From Hydrogenophaga intermedia (GTDB lineage: Bacteria; Pseudomonadota; Gammaproteobacteria; Burkholderiales; Burkholderiaceae_C): a stretch of 64,000 nt of DNA. Of the stretch, positions 37,725 to 47,152 are shown one piece after another. How positions within the stretch are numbered: position 1 is the first letter of the stretch; each line of letters begins with the position of its first letter. The DNA is taken from assembly GCF_023715105.1 (NCBI RefSeq), contig NZ_JAMBNO010000015.1, forward strand, positions 62,001 through 126,000, read 5' to 3'. Below the pieces are notes generated by a model that did not search any database, was not told where the DNA came from, and was given only the letters and a program-made list of their open reading frames with translations. A program made the position numbers and the translations under genes.

Positions 37725-38801
37725 ATGTCCACCACCGTTTTGCAAGCCGAAGACGAAGCACGCAGTCCTGAGAGCGCCTGGCCCGAAACGCGCTCCATGA
37801 CCATGATTCAGGCCTTGCGTTCTGCGCTCGACGTGATGATGGAGCGCGACCCCGATGTCGTCGTGTTCGGGCAGGACGTGGGCTACTTTGGCGGCGTGTT
37901 CCGTGTCACCGAGGGTTTGCAGGCCAAGTACGGCAAGACGCGCTGCTTCGACGCGCCCATCAACGAAGGGGGCATCGTGGGGGCTGCGGTCGGTATGGCT
38001 GCATATGGTCTGCGTCCCGTGGCTGAAATCCAGTTCGCGGACTATTTTTACCCCGCAAGCGATCAACTGGTGTCGGAAGCGGCGCGCCTTCGCTATCGCT
38101 CGGCCGGTGACTTCACTTGTCCGCTCACCGTGCGAATGCCCTGTGGCGGCGGCATCTACGGCGGCCAGACCCACAGCCAGAGTCCCGAGGCCTTGTTCAC
38201 GCACGTCTGCGGCTTGCGAACCGTCATGCCGAGCAACCCGTACGATGCCAAGGGCCTGCTGATCTCGGCGATCGAGTCCAACGACCCAGTCATCTTTCTC
38301 GAGCCCAAGCGGCTCTACAACGGTCCCTTCGACGGTCACCACGATCGCCCCATTGTTCCCTGGTCCAGGCACCCACTGGGCGTGGTTCCCACAGGGCACT
38401 ATCGTGTACCGCTCGACGCAGCCCGGGTTTTCCGCGAGGGTCGCCAGCTCACCGTGCTTGCCTACGGCACCATGTGTTGGGTGGCCGAGAGCGCCGCGCA
38501 GATGACGGGTATCGACGCCGAGATCATCGACCTGCGTTCCCTCTGGCCGCTGGACCTCGATACGGTGGTGGCTTCGGTGCGCAAGACCCGCCGGTGCGCG
38601 GTGATCCACGAAGCCACGCGAACCAGTGGGTTCGGCGCCGAACTCACGGCTCTGGTGCAGGAGCATTGCTTCTATCACCTCGAAGCGCCGATCGAACGCG
38701 TGACGGGCTGGGACACGCCCTATCCGCACGCCCAGGAGTGGGCGTACTTCCCGGGTCCGTCCCGCGTTGGCGCAGCCCTGCGCCGTCTGGCGGAGGCTTG
38801 A
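37725..38801 (+). CDS. bkdA2: 2-oxoisovalerate dehydrogenase E1 beta subunit
   Basis: A 358-residue E1 beta subunit that forms the alpha2beta2 decarboxylase with BkdA1. Diagnostic segments are 'MTMIQALRSALDVMMERD', 'VVFGQDVGYFGGVFRVTEGL', 'FADYFYPASDQLVSEAARLR', 'PCGGGIYGGQTHSQSPEALF' and 'IERVTGWDTPYPHAQEWAYF'. A short extra N-terminus (about 24 residues) precedes the conserved start. The E2 gene begins 2 bases after its stop, so the operon is tightly packed here. Confidence 0.95.
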   Translation: MSTTVLQAEDEARSPESAWPETRSMTMIQALRSALDVMMERDPDVVVFGQDVGYFGGVFRVTEGLQAKYGKTRCFDAPINEGGIVGAAVGMAAYGLRPVAEIQFADYFYPASDQLVSEAARLRYRSAGDFTCPLTVRMPCGGGIYGGQTHSQSPEALFTHVCGLRTVMPSNPYDAKGLLISAIESNDPVIFLEPKRLYNGPFDGHHDRPIVPWSRHPLGVVPTGHYRVPLDAARVFREGRQLTVLAYGTMCWVAESAAQMTGIDAEIIDLRSLWPLDLDTVVASVRKTRRCAVIHEATRTSGFGAELTALVQEHCFYHLEAPIERVTGWDTPYPHAQEWAYFPGPSRVGAALRRLAEA

Positions 38802-38803
38802 TC

Positions 38804-40129
38804 ATGGGGGTGTATGCGATCCGGATGCCCGACATCGGGGAAGGCATTGCCGAGGTGGAGGTGGTGGCGTGGCGCGTGGCGCCAGGTGACGCCGTGAAGG
38901 AAGACCAGACAGTGGCCGACGTGATGACCGACAAGGCCACGGTGGAGATCCCGTCTCCAGTGGCTGGGATCGTGCTCGCGCTCGGCGGCGCCAAGGGCGC
39001 TACCCTCGCGGTGGGGGCTGAGCTCATCCGCCTTGAAGTGGTGGGCGAGGGCAACCTCACCACGGTCCCTTCGGGTATGCCGCCTGCGGCGCCTTCGGCA
39101 GGTATGCCGCCAGCCCCCGTCGCCGCCCGGACCCCTGTCGAGGCGCGGGAAGAGGCCGTCGAGGCTGCCGCACCTGTGATGGGCGTCGGCGCCATCCCTG
39201 TGACATCGTCTGTTGCGCCCGCGGCCTTGCCGCCTGCCATGCGGGCACCCGGCGAGCGTCCGCTGGCCTCTCCCGCCGTGCGCCAGCGCGCCTGGGATCT
39301 GGGTGTCGAGCTGCGTTTTGTCCACGGCAGCGGACCGGCCGGGCGCATCACCCACAACGATCTCGACGCTTACATCGCCAGTCGTGGGCGTGCGCCCGTC
39401 GCTGCACCGGTGTCTGCCTATGCGCGGCGGGCGGGCGAGCTCGAGGTGCCGGTCATCGGCTTGCGGCGCAAGATCGCGCAGCGCATGCAGGAGTCCAAGC
39501 GTCGCATCCCGCATTTCAGCTATGTCGAAGAGGTCGACGTCACGCAGATCGAGGCCCTGCGGCGGGTGCTCAATGAGCGTCACGCGACCGAGCGCGGCAA
39601 ACTCACGCTGCTGCCGCTGCTGGTTCGTGCCCTGGTGCTGGCGCTGCGCGAGTTCCCGCAGATGAACGCGCGCTTCGACGACGACAACGGCGTGGTCACG
39701 CGCCACGCTCCGGTGCACCTGGGCGTGGCCACCCAGACGCCGAACGGCCTCATGGTGCCCGTGTTGCGCCATGCCGAGGCCATGGACCTGTGGCAGTGCG
39801 CACGTGACATCGCCCGCCTGGCCGATGCCGCCCGCAGCGCAAAGGCCGCGCGCGAAGAACTCACGGGCTCCACGTTCACGCTCAGCAGCCTCGGCGCCCT
39901 GGGGGGCATCGTCACCACACCGGTGATCAACCATCCCGAGGTGGCCATCCTGGGCGTCAACCGCATCGTGGAGCGCCCGGTTTTCCGGGACGGCCACGTC
40001 GTGGCGCGCCAGTTCATGAACCTTTCGGCCTCGTTCGACCACCGGGTGGTGGACGGCATGGACGCTGCGCAGTTCATCCAGGCCATTCGCGCCGCTCTGG
40101 AAACACCCGCCCTTCTTTTCCTGGACTGA
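38804..40129 (+). CDS. bkdB: Branched-chain 2-oxoacid dehydrogenase E2 (dihydrolipoyl acyltransferase)
   Basis: A 441-residue core subunit. The lipoyl domain (residues 1-80) has Lys44 in '[13 protein letters not shown]' as the lipoylated residue. A Pro/Ala-rich linker with repeated GMPPA follows, then the peripheral subunit-binding domain ('[18 protein letters not shown]', '[12 protein letters not shown]', about residues 153-190). The catalytic domain ends with '[17 protein letters not shown]', carrying the active His and Asp. A single lipoyl domain is usual for BkdB. It transfers the branched acyl group to CoA. Confidence 0.95.
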   Translation: MGVYAIRMPDIGEGIAEVEVVAWRVAPGDAVKEDQTVADVMTDKATVEIPSPVAGIVLALGGAKGATLAVGAELIRLEVVGEGNLTTVPSGMPPAAPSAGMPPAPVAARTPVEAREEAVEAAAPVMGVGAIPVTSSVAPAALPPAMRAPGERPLASPAVRQRAWDLGVELRFVHGSGPAGRITHNDLDAYIASRGRAPVAAPVSAYARRAGELEVPVIGLRRKIAQRMQESKRRIPHFSYVEEVDVTQIEALRRVLNERHATERGKLTLLPLLVRALVLALREFPQMNARFDDDNGVVTRHAPVHLGVATQTPNGLMVPVLRHAEAMDLWQCARDIARLADAARSAKAAREELTGSTFTLSSLGALGGIVTTPVINHPEVAILGVNRIVERPVFRDGHVVARQFMNLSASFDHRVVDGMDAAQFIQAIRAALETPALLFLD

Positions 40130-40133
40130 GCCC

Positions 40134-41534
40134 ATGAACGCGATTCAGACACAACTGCTCGTGCTCGGCGGTGGACCGGGCGGCTACGTGGCCGCCATTC
40201 GCGCGGGGCATATGGGCGTGGGCACCGTGCTCGTCGAAGGGCAGGCCCTCGGTGGCACCTGCCTCAACGTGGGATGCATCCCCTCCAAGGCGCTGATCCA
40301 CGCCGCGGGCGAGTACGAGGCCGTACAGCGGGCAATGCTTGGTGCGTCGGTGTTGGGCATTCGCGCCCGCGAGGCGTCCGTCGACCTGGCCGTGCTTCAG
40401 GGCTGGAAGCAGCAGGTGGTGGGCAAGCTCACCGGGGGTGTGGGCGCGTTGCTGCGCAAGGCGGGCGTGCGCGTGGTGCAGGGCCGTGGCCACATCGTCG
40501 ACGGCAAGACCGTGGACGTGACGGGCCCTGACGGCGAGGTTCAGCGTTTCCAGTGCGAGCATCTTCTGCTGGCCACCGGGTCTGAGGCCGTGGCCCTGCC
40601 CACGCTGCCTTTCGGCGAGCGCGTGTTGTCATCGACAGAGGCCTTGGCGCTGGACGCGCTCCCGCGCCAGCTTGTGGTGGTGGGCGGCGGCTACATCGGC
40701 CTGGAGCTCGGGTTTGCGTGGCGCAAGCTGGGGGCCGAGGTGGCCATCGTGGAGGCGTCTGATCGTGTGCTTCCCGCGTGGGATGACGACCTGGTGCGGC
40801 CGGTGGTCGCTTCTCTCCAGCGCCTGGGGGTTGCGCTGCACCTGGGGTGCCACGCAGAAGGACTCACGCACGACGGCCTCGGCCTTCGCGTGCGAAGCCG
40901 CCAGGCCGACGAATTCGTGCTGCCGATCGACCGCGTGCTGGTGGCCGTGGGCAGGCGTCCTCACACGGCGGGCTATGGGCTCGAAGGTCTGCAACTGACC
41001 ATGGCCGGCAACGCCGTGAAGGTGGATGACCAGTGCCGCACATCGATGCGAAATGTGTGGGCCATCGGGGATCTCACCGGTGAGCCGATGCTCGCCCATC
41101 GCGCCATGGCGCAGGCCGAGGTGGCGGTGGCGTGCATCGCGGGCCACACGCGGCGTTTTGCGCCCCTGGCGGTGCCCGCCATCTGCTTCACCGATCCCGA
41201 GGTGGTGGCGGTCGGTCTGACACCCGCCGACTGCGCAGCCGCCGGCATCCCCTGCCTCAGCGCCAGTTTTCCGTTTGCCGCCAATGGTCGCGCGCTGTCC
41301 ATGGATGGCGCCCAGGGATTCGTGCGCGTGGTCGCACGTCAGGACAATCACCAGGTGTTGGGCTGGCAGGCGGTGGGTCCGGGGGTCTCGGAGCTCGCGG
41401 CAGGCTTTGGTTTGGGTATCGAAATGGGTGCGCGGCTGGAAGACGTCGGCGGCACCATCCACGCCCATCCCACGCTGGGCGAGGCGGTGCAGGAAGCTGC
41501 GTTGCGCGCGCTGGGCAGGGCTGTCCACGTCTGA
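40134..41534 (+). CDS. lpdV: Dihydrolipoyl dehydrogenase (E3) of the branched-chain complex
   Basis: A 466-residue FAD-dependent disulfide oxidoreductase that reoxidises E2 dihydrolipoamide with NAD+. The FAD motif is '[21 protein letters not shown]', the redox pair is Cys43/Cys48 in '[13 protein letters not shown]', the NAD site is '[20 protein letters not shown]', and the catalytic His-Glu pair is in '[15 protein letters not shown]'. It starts 4 bases after bkdB and ends the operon, matching the position of LpdV in Pseudomonas. It may be dedicated to this complex. Confidence 0.95.
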   Translation: MNAIQTQLLVLGGGPGGYVAAIRAGHMGVGTVLVEGQALGGTCLNVGCIPSKALIHAAGEYEAVQRAMLGASVLGIRAREASVDLAVLQGWKQQVVGKLTGGVGALLRKAGVRVVQGRGHIVDGKTVDVTGPDGEVQRFQCEHLLLATGSEAVALPTLPFGERVLSSTEALALDALPRQLVVVGGGYIGLELGFAWRKLGAEVAIVEASDRVLPAWDDDLVRPVVASLQRLGVALHLGCHAEGLTHDGLGLRVRSRQADEFVLPIDRVLVAVGRRPHTAGYGLEGLQLTMAGNAVKVDDQCRTSMRNVWAIGDLTGEPMLAHRAMAQAEVAVACIAGHTRRFAPLAVPAICFTDPEVVAVGLTPADCAAAGIPCLSASFPFAANGRALSMDGAQGFVRVVARQDNHQVLGWQAVGPGVSELAAGFGLGIEMGARLEDVGGTIHAHPTLGEAVQEAALRALGRAVHV

Positions 41535-41566
41535 TGCCGGACCTGCCCGGTCGGGCGGTACCGCCG

Positions 41567-42019
41567 TCAGGACGACGACGCGAGCTTGATCGCCTCTTCA
41601 ATGCGCTGGTAGGTGCCGCACCGACACAGATTGCCGCTCATGGCCTCACGGATGGCCGTCGCATCCGGTTTGGGGTTGGCCTTCAACAGCGCGCACGCGC
41701 TCATCAGCTGCCCGCTCTGGCAATAACCGCACTGCACCACGTCCACCGCTGTCCACGCGCTGCGCAGCGCCGCGATTTCGGGACCTTCGATGCCTTCGAT
41801 GGTGGTGATGGACTGGCCCGCCACCGCGGCCACGGGTGTGACGCAGGAGCGGATCGGGTTGCCGTTGGCGTGCACGGTGCAGGCGCCGCACAGCGCCATG
41901 CCGCAGCCGAACTTGGTGCCGGTGAGCTTCAGGTCGGCGCGCAGCACCCACAGCAAGGGTGTGTCGGGGTCGGCGTCCACCGTGACGGGGCGGCCGTTGA
42001 CGTTGAGTGTGGTGGTCAT
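41567..42019 (-). CDS. (2Fe-2S)-binding subunit of a molybdenum hydroxylase (IorA-like)
   Basis: A 150-residue electron-transfer subunit with two 2Fe-2S clusters. The plant-ferredoxin type cluster is in 'GCGMALCGACTVHANG', and the second in 'CGYCQSGQLMSACALL' and 'SGNLCRCGTYQRI'. It resembles the alpha subunit of isoquinoline 1-oxidoreductase. It lies 10 bases downstream of the large molybdopterin subunit gene and converges on lpdV. In its family it serves periplasmic oxidation of aldehydes or N-heterocycles. Confidence 0.92.
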   Translation of the reverse strand: MTTTLNVNGRPVTVDADPDTPLLWVLRADLKLTGTKFGCGMALCGACTVHANGNPIRSCVTPVAAVAGQSITTIEGIEGPEIAALRSAWTAVDVVQCGYCQSGQLMSACALLKANPKPDATAIREAMSGNLCRCGTYQRIEEAIKLASSS

Positions 42020-42029
42020 CGCGGGCTCC

Positions 42030-44303
42030 TCAGGCAGACAGTTTCAGGGGCAGGCTGCGCAGGCGCTGGCCGGTGAGCGCGAACAGCGCGTTGGCCACCG
42101 CGGGCGCGATCGGCGGCAGGCCCGGTTCACCCACGCCTTCGGGGTGTTCGGTGCTGGGCAGGATGACGGTGTCCACGCGCGGCGCTTCGTTCAGGCGCAG
42201 GATGGGCTGGTCGTGGTAGTTGCCTTGCTGCACCTGTCCATCGACGATCTCCACGCCGCCGTACAGCGCTGCCGACAGGCCGAAGACCACCGCGCTTTCC
42301 ATCTGTTGGCGAATGCCTGCGGGGTTGACCGCCAGGCCGCAATCGATGGCGCACCAGACACGGTGCACGCGGATGGCCTTGTCGGGCCCGAGCGAAACCT
42401 CGGCCACCTGCGCTACCGTGGAGCCGAAGGAGTCGTGCAGCGCGATGCCGCGCGCGGTCTTCGCCCCGTCGGGCGCCGGCGGCGAGGGTGTTCCCCAGCC
42501 CGCGGCCTGGGCGGCGGCGCGCAACACGGCGAGCTGCTTCGGGTGCTGCTGCAGCAAGGCTTCGCGAAACGCCAGCGGGTCGGCAGCCGCGGCGTGCGCG
42601 CATTCGTCGAGGAATCCCTCCTTGAAGAACGCCTGGTGTGAGTGACCCACTGCGCGCCAAAAGCCCACCTGCAGCGGCAGGGTCACGTTGACGTGCGCGA
42701 TGCGCGCCGCCGGCCATTCGTAGGCCTGGTCGAAGGCGCCCTCGCTGGCGGTCTTGTCGGGCCCGCCGCCAGGCAGGCCGAAGGCGCGCTTCAAGACCTG
42801 CGGGATGATGGCCTGGCCGGCGCTGGTGTTCTTCCAGGCCACGAGTCGCTTGTCGGCGTCGAACCCGGCCTCGAAGCGCGCCACGCAGGCCGGGCGATAG
42901 AGGTCGTGCTTCGTGTCCTGCTCGCGGCTCCAGATCGTCTGCACCGGCTGACCCGGCACCGCCTTGGCGATGGCCGCGGCCTGGGCGATGAAATCAACCT
43001 CGAGCCGGCGCCCGAAGCCGCCGCCGAGCAGCATCACGTTCACCGTCACCGCGTCCGCTGGCAGCCCCATGGCGTCGGCCGCGGCCTTGCGCGCCAGGCC
43101 TGGCACCTGGGTGGAAACCCACACCGTGGCCTTGTTGCCTTCGAAGAGCACGGTGCAGTTGATGGGTTCGAGCGCTGCGTGTGCGAGCCAGGGGGCGCGG
43201 TACTCGGCGTCGATGCGCTGCGCCGCACCGGCCAGCGCGGCATCGACCTCGCCGGTCTCGTAAAAGGCGAAACCCTTTTCGGTGCGCGCGGCCTGTGCGA
43301 TCCGCTCCAGGGCAGCGCTGCTGCTGAAGGTGGCCAGTTCGCCGTGGTCCCAGGTGACGTCCAGCGCGTCGGCCGCTTGCCGCGCGCGCCAGGGGTGGTC
43401 GGCGATCACCGCCACACCGCCGGTGCCGCCATTGAGCGGCGGTACCGCCACCACGGCCTTCACGCCGCGCCGCTGGCGTGCGGCCGCGTCGTCGTGGCGT
43501 TGCGCGCGGCCACCGAGGGTGGGGCACATCTTCACGCTGGCATACAGCAGGCCATCGGGCAGGGCGTCGATGCCGAAGCGCGCGCTGCCGTCGATCTTGC
43601 CCGGGGTATCGATGCGCCGCGTGGGCCGCCCGATGAGCTTGAAGCGCTCGGGCGACTTGAGCGTGGGCGAGGAGGGCATGGCTTGCTGCGCGGCGGCCGC
43701 GGCCAGCGCACCGTAGGGCAGGCGCCGGCCATCGGGCGCGATCACCTCGCCGTTCTCGGTGCTGCAGTCGGCCGTGGCGATGCTCCACTGCGCAGCTGCA
43801 GCAGCCACCAGCATCTGGCGCGCGGCGGCACCGGCCTGGCGCATCGGCAGCCACAGATCCTTCACGCTGGAGGAGCCGCCGGTCATCATGACGCCGACCT
43901 CGCGCATGGTCTTGGCCGTGAGCCACTTCACCGCGTCGAGCACCAGGTTGTCGGTGTCGGGGTGCACCGGCAGGCCGTCGACCACGGTGCTGATGTTGTT
44001 GTAGATCTTGTCGATGGGCGACTGCTGCCAGCGCACGCGCGACCAGTCGGCGTCCAGCTCTTCGGCCAGCAGCATGCACAGGCTGGTCACCACACCCTGG
44101 CCCATCTCGCTCTTGGCCAGCGTGACCGTGACCGTGCCGTCGCGCGCGATCTTCACCCAGCCATTGAAGGCGACTTCGCCCTCGCCGGTGGGCAATGACT
44201 CGGCCGTGGTGAGCCGCTGGCGCGGCGGCATCACGCCCCAGCCGATGGCCAGCGCGCCGGCGACGCCGAGCGTTCCGAGGATGAACTTGCGACGTGTGCC
44301 CAT
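42030..44303 (-). CDS. Molybdopterin-binding subunit of a molybdenum hydroxylase (IorB-like)
   Basis: A 757-residue catalytic subunit of the xanthine dehydrogenase family. The N-terminus MGTRRKFILGTLGVAGALAI is a twin-arginine signal, so the folded enzyme is exported. 'TVTLAKSEMGQGVVTSLCML' and 'LGGGFGRRLEVDFIAQAAAI' are molybdopterin-contact motifs, and the catalytic Glu is expected in 'GVGEPGLPPIAPAVANALF' near the end. No FAD subunit or c-type cytochrome gene is beside it, so its electron acceptor must be encoded elsewhere. Substrate unknown; aldehydes or N-heteroaromatics are possible. I chose the start at 44303 because the Tat signal begins there. Confidence 0.9.
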   Translation of the reverse strand: MGTRRKFILGTLGVAGALAIGWGVMPPRQRLTTAESLPTGEGEVAFNGWVKIARDGTVTVTLAKSEMGQGVVTSLCMLLAEELDADWSRVRWQQSPIDKIYNNISTVVDGLPVHPDTDNLVLDAVKWLTAKTMREVGVMMTGGSSSVKDLWLPMRQAGAAARQMLVAAAAAQWSIATADCSTENGEVIAPDGRRLPYGALAAAAAQQAMPSSPTLKSPERFKLIGRPTRRIDTPGKIDGSARFGIDALPDGLLYASVKMCPTLGGRAQRHDDAAARQRRGVKAVVAVPPLNGGTGGVAVIADHPWRARQAADALDVTWDHGELATFSSSAALERIAQAARTEKGFAFYETGEVDAALAGAAQRIDAEYRAPWLAHAALEPINCTVLFEGNKATVWVSTQVPGLARKAAADAMGLPADAVTVNVMLLGGGFGRRLEVDFIAQAAAIAKAVPGQPVQTIWSREQDTKHDLYRPACVARFEAGFDADKRLVAWKNTSAGQAIIPQVLKRAFGLPGGGPDKTASEGAFDQAYEWPAARIAHVNVTLPLQVGFWRAVGHSHQAFFKEGFLDECAHAAAADPLAFREALLQQHPKQLAVLRAAAQAAGWGTPSPPAPDGAKTARGIALHDSFGSTVAQVAEVSLGPDKAIRVHRVWCAIDCGLAVNPAGIRQQMESAVVFGLSAALYGGVEIVDGQVQQGNYHDQPILRLNEAPRVDTVILPSTEHPEGVGEPGLPPIAPAVANALFALTGQRLRSLPLKLSA

Positions 44304-44323
44304 GGGTGATATCTCCCGGTGGC

Positions 44324-45832
44324 TTACTGGAACGCGACCTCGGCGAAGCTGCGCAGCTTGCGGCTGTGCAACTGGTCCACGCCGCCTTCGCGCAGCCGTT
44401 CGATGGCGCGGATGCCGATGCGCAGGTGCTGGTCCACGCGCTCGCGGTAGAAGTGGTTGGCCATGCCGGGCAGCTTGATCTCCCCGTGCAGGGGTTTGTC
44501 GCTCACGCAGAGCAAGGTGCCGTACGGTACGCGGAAGCGGAAACCGTTGGCCGCGATGGTGGCCGATTCCATGTCGAGTGCCACCGCGCGCGATTGCGAG
44601 AAGCGGCGCTGCGGCTTGTTGTCGGGCAACAGCTCCCAGTTGCGGTTGTCGGTGCTGGCCACGGTGCCGGTGCGCATGATGCGCTTGAGCTCTTGCGGCG
44701 CCACGCCGGTCACGTCGGCCACCGCGGCCTCCAGCGCGAGCTGGATCTCGGCCAACGCCGGAATGGGCACCCACAGCGGGAGCTCTTCGTCGAGCACGTG
44801 GTCCTCGCGCACGTAGGCGTGGGCGAGCACGTAGTCGCCCAGTTGTTGCGTGGTGCGCAGCCCGGCGCAGTGGCCCAGCATCAGCCAGGCGTGCGGGCGT
44901 AGCACGGCGATGTGGTCGGTGATGTTCTTGGCGTTGGCGGGGCCGACGCCGATGTTGACCATGGTGATGCCGCTGCGATCCGCGCGCATGAGGTGGTAGC
45001 CCGGCATCTGCGGCAGGCGCGGCGGCGCGTGGCCGAGTTCGTCGCCGGGTTCGTGCGGCAGGCCGGCGCGGCGGATCACCACGTTGCCCGGTTCGACGAA
45101 GGCGATGTAGGGGCTGTCGGGTTTGGCCATCTCGGCGTGGCCGAGCTTGATGAACTCGTCGATGTAGAACTGGTAGTTCGTGAACAGCACGAAATTCTGG
45201 AACCAGTCGGGCGAGGTGCCGGTGTAGTGGCGCATGCGCTGCAGCGAGTAGTCCACCCGCGGTGCGGTGAACAGCGCCAGCGGTTGCGGCTCGCCCGGCC
45301 CGGGCTCGTGCGTGCCGTTGGCAATGCCGTCGTCCATCGCGGTGAGGTCGGGCAGATCGAACACGTCGCGCATGAAGGCGCGGCGCGTGGCGCTCATCTG
45401 GCCTTCCACGTGGTCGTTTTCAGCGAACGAGAAGTGGATCGGGATCGGTTGGTTGCTGGTGCCGACCTCAAGCTCGCCGCCGTGGTTGGCCAGCAGCAGG
45501 CGGAACTGCTCGCGGTAGTAGTCTTCGTACAGGTCGGGGCGGGTGAGCGTGGTCTCGTAGCGGCCGGGGCCGGCCACGAAGCCGTAGCTCAGGCGTTTGC
45601 GGCCCAGTTCGTCGGCCCCTTCGCCCAGGCGCAGGTTGCTGTGCGTGTGCAGGCGCACGTAGGGGTAGCAGGCGCGCACCCGCACGCCGTGGAAGTCGGC
45701 GCCGTCCACGTAGTCGTGCAGCGCCTTGCGCAGGAAGTCCACGCTGTGCTGGTAGATGCGGCGCACCTGGTCGAGCGCGGCATCCGGGTCGTCGAAAAGG
45801 CGCGGGGCGGTAAAGTCGGGCGATCGCTGCAT
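44324..45832 (-). CDS. amn: AMP nucleosidase
   Basis: A 502-residue enzyme that splits AMP into adenine and ribose 5-phosphate and so controls adenylate pools. The N-terminal regulatory domain ('LFDDPDAALDQVRRIYQHSVDFL') and the C-terminal nucleoside-phosphorylase-like domain ('GITMVNIGVGPANAKNITDH', 'LMLGHCAGLRTTQQLGDYVL', 'VALDMESATIAANGFRFRVP') are both complete. I used the ATG at 45832 (MQRSPDFTAPRLFDD). Only 23 bases separate it from the divergent MgtC/DUF4010 gene, so their promoters must overlap coding sequence. Confidence 0.95.
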   Translation of the reverse strand: MQRSPDFTAPRLFDDPDAALDQVRRIYQHSVDFLRKALHDYVDGADFHGVRVRACYPYVRLHTHSNLRLGEGADELGRKRLSYGFVAGPGRYETTLTRPDLYEDYYREQFRLLLANHGGELEVGTSNQPIPIHFSFAENDHVEGQMSATRRAFMRDVFDLPDLTAMDDGIANGTHEPGPGEPQPLALFTAPRVDYSLQRMRHYTGTSPDWFQNFVLFTNYQFYIDEFIKLGHAEMAKPDSPYIAFVEPGNVVIRRAGLPHEPGDELGHAPPRLPQMPGYHLMRADRSGITMVNIGVGPANAKNITDHIAVLRPHAWLMLGHCAGLRTTQQLGDYVLAHAYVREDHVLDEELPLWVPIPALAEIQLALEAAVADVTGVAPQELKRIMRTGTVASTDNRNWELLPDNKPQRRFSQSRAVALDMESATIAANGFRFRVPYGTLLCVSDKPLHGEIKLPGMANHFYRERVDQHLRIGIRAIERLREGGVDQLHSRKLRSFAEVAFQ

Positions 45833-45855
45833 GGGCCTATTGTGTACGGCTTGAG

Positions 45856-47127
45856 ATGAACGGTTTGTCATCCCCCGACGTGGCCCAGGCGGCCGCCACC
45901 CTCGCCGTGGCCCTGGGCTGCGGCCTGCTCGTGGGCATCGAGCGCGAGCGGCGCAAGGGCAGCGGGCCGGCGCGTGCGCTGGCCGGGTTGCGCAGTTTCG
46001 CGCTCACCTGCGTCACCGGCGCCGCCGCCGCGCTCACCGGCCTGTCGGGCGTGGTGGTGGCCGGCGCCGCGTTCATCGCCGCGCTGTGCGTCGTGGCCTA
46101 TGTGAAGGACCGCTCGGACGACCCGGGCGTGACCACCGAGGTGGCACTGCTGCTCACCTACCTGATCGGCGTGCTGGCGGCCCACAGCGGCGCGCTGGCC
46201 GCCGCCATGGCGGTGTCGCTGACGGTGGTGCTGGCGGTGCGCGACCGCGCCCACCGCTTCGTCAACCACTGGCTGCAGCCGGCCGAGATGCGCGACGGTC
46301 TGCTGCTGGCCGCGCTGGTGCTGCTCGGCCTGCCGCTGTTGCCCGATCGCGCCTTGTGGGGCGACGCGCTCAACCCGCGCGCCATCGGCACGCTGCTGGC
46401 TCTCTTGCTGGCGATTCAGTCGGCAGCACACCTGGCGCGGCGCCTGCTGGCGGCGCGTCACGCGGTCGCTTTGTCGGCGCTGGCCTCGGGCTTCGTGTCG
46501 AGCACGGCCACCATCGCCAGCCTCGGGTTGGCGGCGCGCGAAGGCCGGGCGAGCCACCGGGCCATGGCCGGCGGCGGCCTGCTGTCGTGCGTGTCGACGC
46601 AACTGCAGGTGCTGATGGTGGCGGCCGCGGTGCGTCCCGCCTGGCTGAGCGCTTTGTGGTTGCCCGCGCTTGCCGCAGGTGCCATGGCGCTTGTCTGGGG
46701 TTGGTGGCTGGTGCGGCAGGACGGCGCCAACGTGGCTGTCACCGGCGCCACCCCGCGCACCGAGGCGCTGCCGGCCCCGCGCGCGGACCGCATGTTCAGC
46801 CTGGGCGGCGCACTCGCGGTGGCGGCGTTGTTGGCGGCTGTGCAGGCGCTGGTGCACGGTCTGCAGCAATGGTTGGGCGACGCCGGGCTGATCGTCGGCG
46901 CGGTGATCGGTGCGCTGGCCGATCTGCACGCCTCGGCCGCCGCGGTCTTCAGCGACAGCGGCCCGCTGGATGCGGCGCGCCAGGCGCTGGCGCTGGTGCT
47001 GCTGGTGCACGCGGCGAGCAAGTCGGTGACGGCCTTCGCCGCGGGTGGCTGGGGCTACGTGCGTTGGCTGGCGCCGGGGCTGTGGGTGCACAGCGCGCTG
47101 GCAGCGGCGTTGCTGCTCTTGCTGTAG
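45856..47127 (+). CDS. MgtC/SapB and DUF4010 family membrane protein
   Basis: A 423-residue integral membrane protein with about 12 hydrophobic segments. The MgtC/SapB-like first part reads 'ALGCGLLVGIERERRKG', 'LAGLRSFALTCVTGAAAAL' and 'GVTTEVALLLTYLIGVLAA'; the DUF4010 second part includes 'ALASGFVSSTATIASLGLAARE' and 'SASKSV'-type repeats near the end. The family is associated with magnesium homeostasis or small-ion transport, but its function is not settled. Confidence 0.88.
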   Translation: MNGLSSPDVAQAAATLAVALGCGLLVGIERERRKGSGPARALAGLRSFALTCVTGAAAALTGLSGVVVAGAAFIAALCVVAYVKDRSDDPGVTTEVALLLTYLIGVLAAHSGALAAAMAVSLTVVLAVRDRAHRFVNHWLQPAEMRDGLLLAALVLLGLPLLPDRALWGDALNPRAIGTLLALLLAIQSAAHLARRLLAARHAVALSALASGFVSSTATIASLGLAAREGRASHRAMAGGGLLSCVSTQLQVLMVAAAVRPAWLSALWLPALAAGAMALVWGWWLVRQDGANVAVTGATPRTEALPAPRADRMFSLGGALAVAALLAAVQALVHGLQQWLGDAGLIVGAVIGALADLHASAAAVFSDSGPLDAARQALALVLLVHAASKSVTAFAAGGWGYVRWLAPGLWVHSALAAALLLLL

Positions 47128-47152
47128 CCGCTTCGCCGCCAGCGCCGGGCGC

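Noticed and set aside
41554..41565. Perfect palindrome GGCGGTACCGCC between lpdV and the iron-sulfur subunit gene
   Set aside because: It lies between converging genes, so an operator makes little sense, and it lacks a T-run for a terminator.
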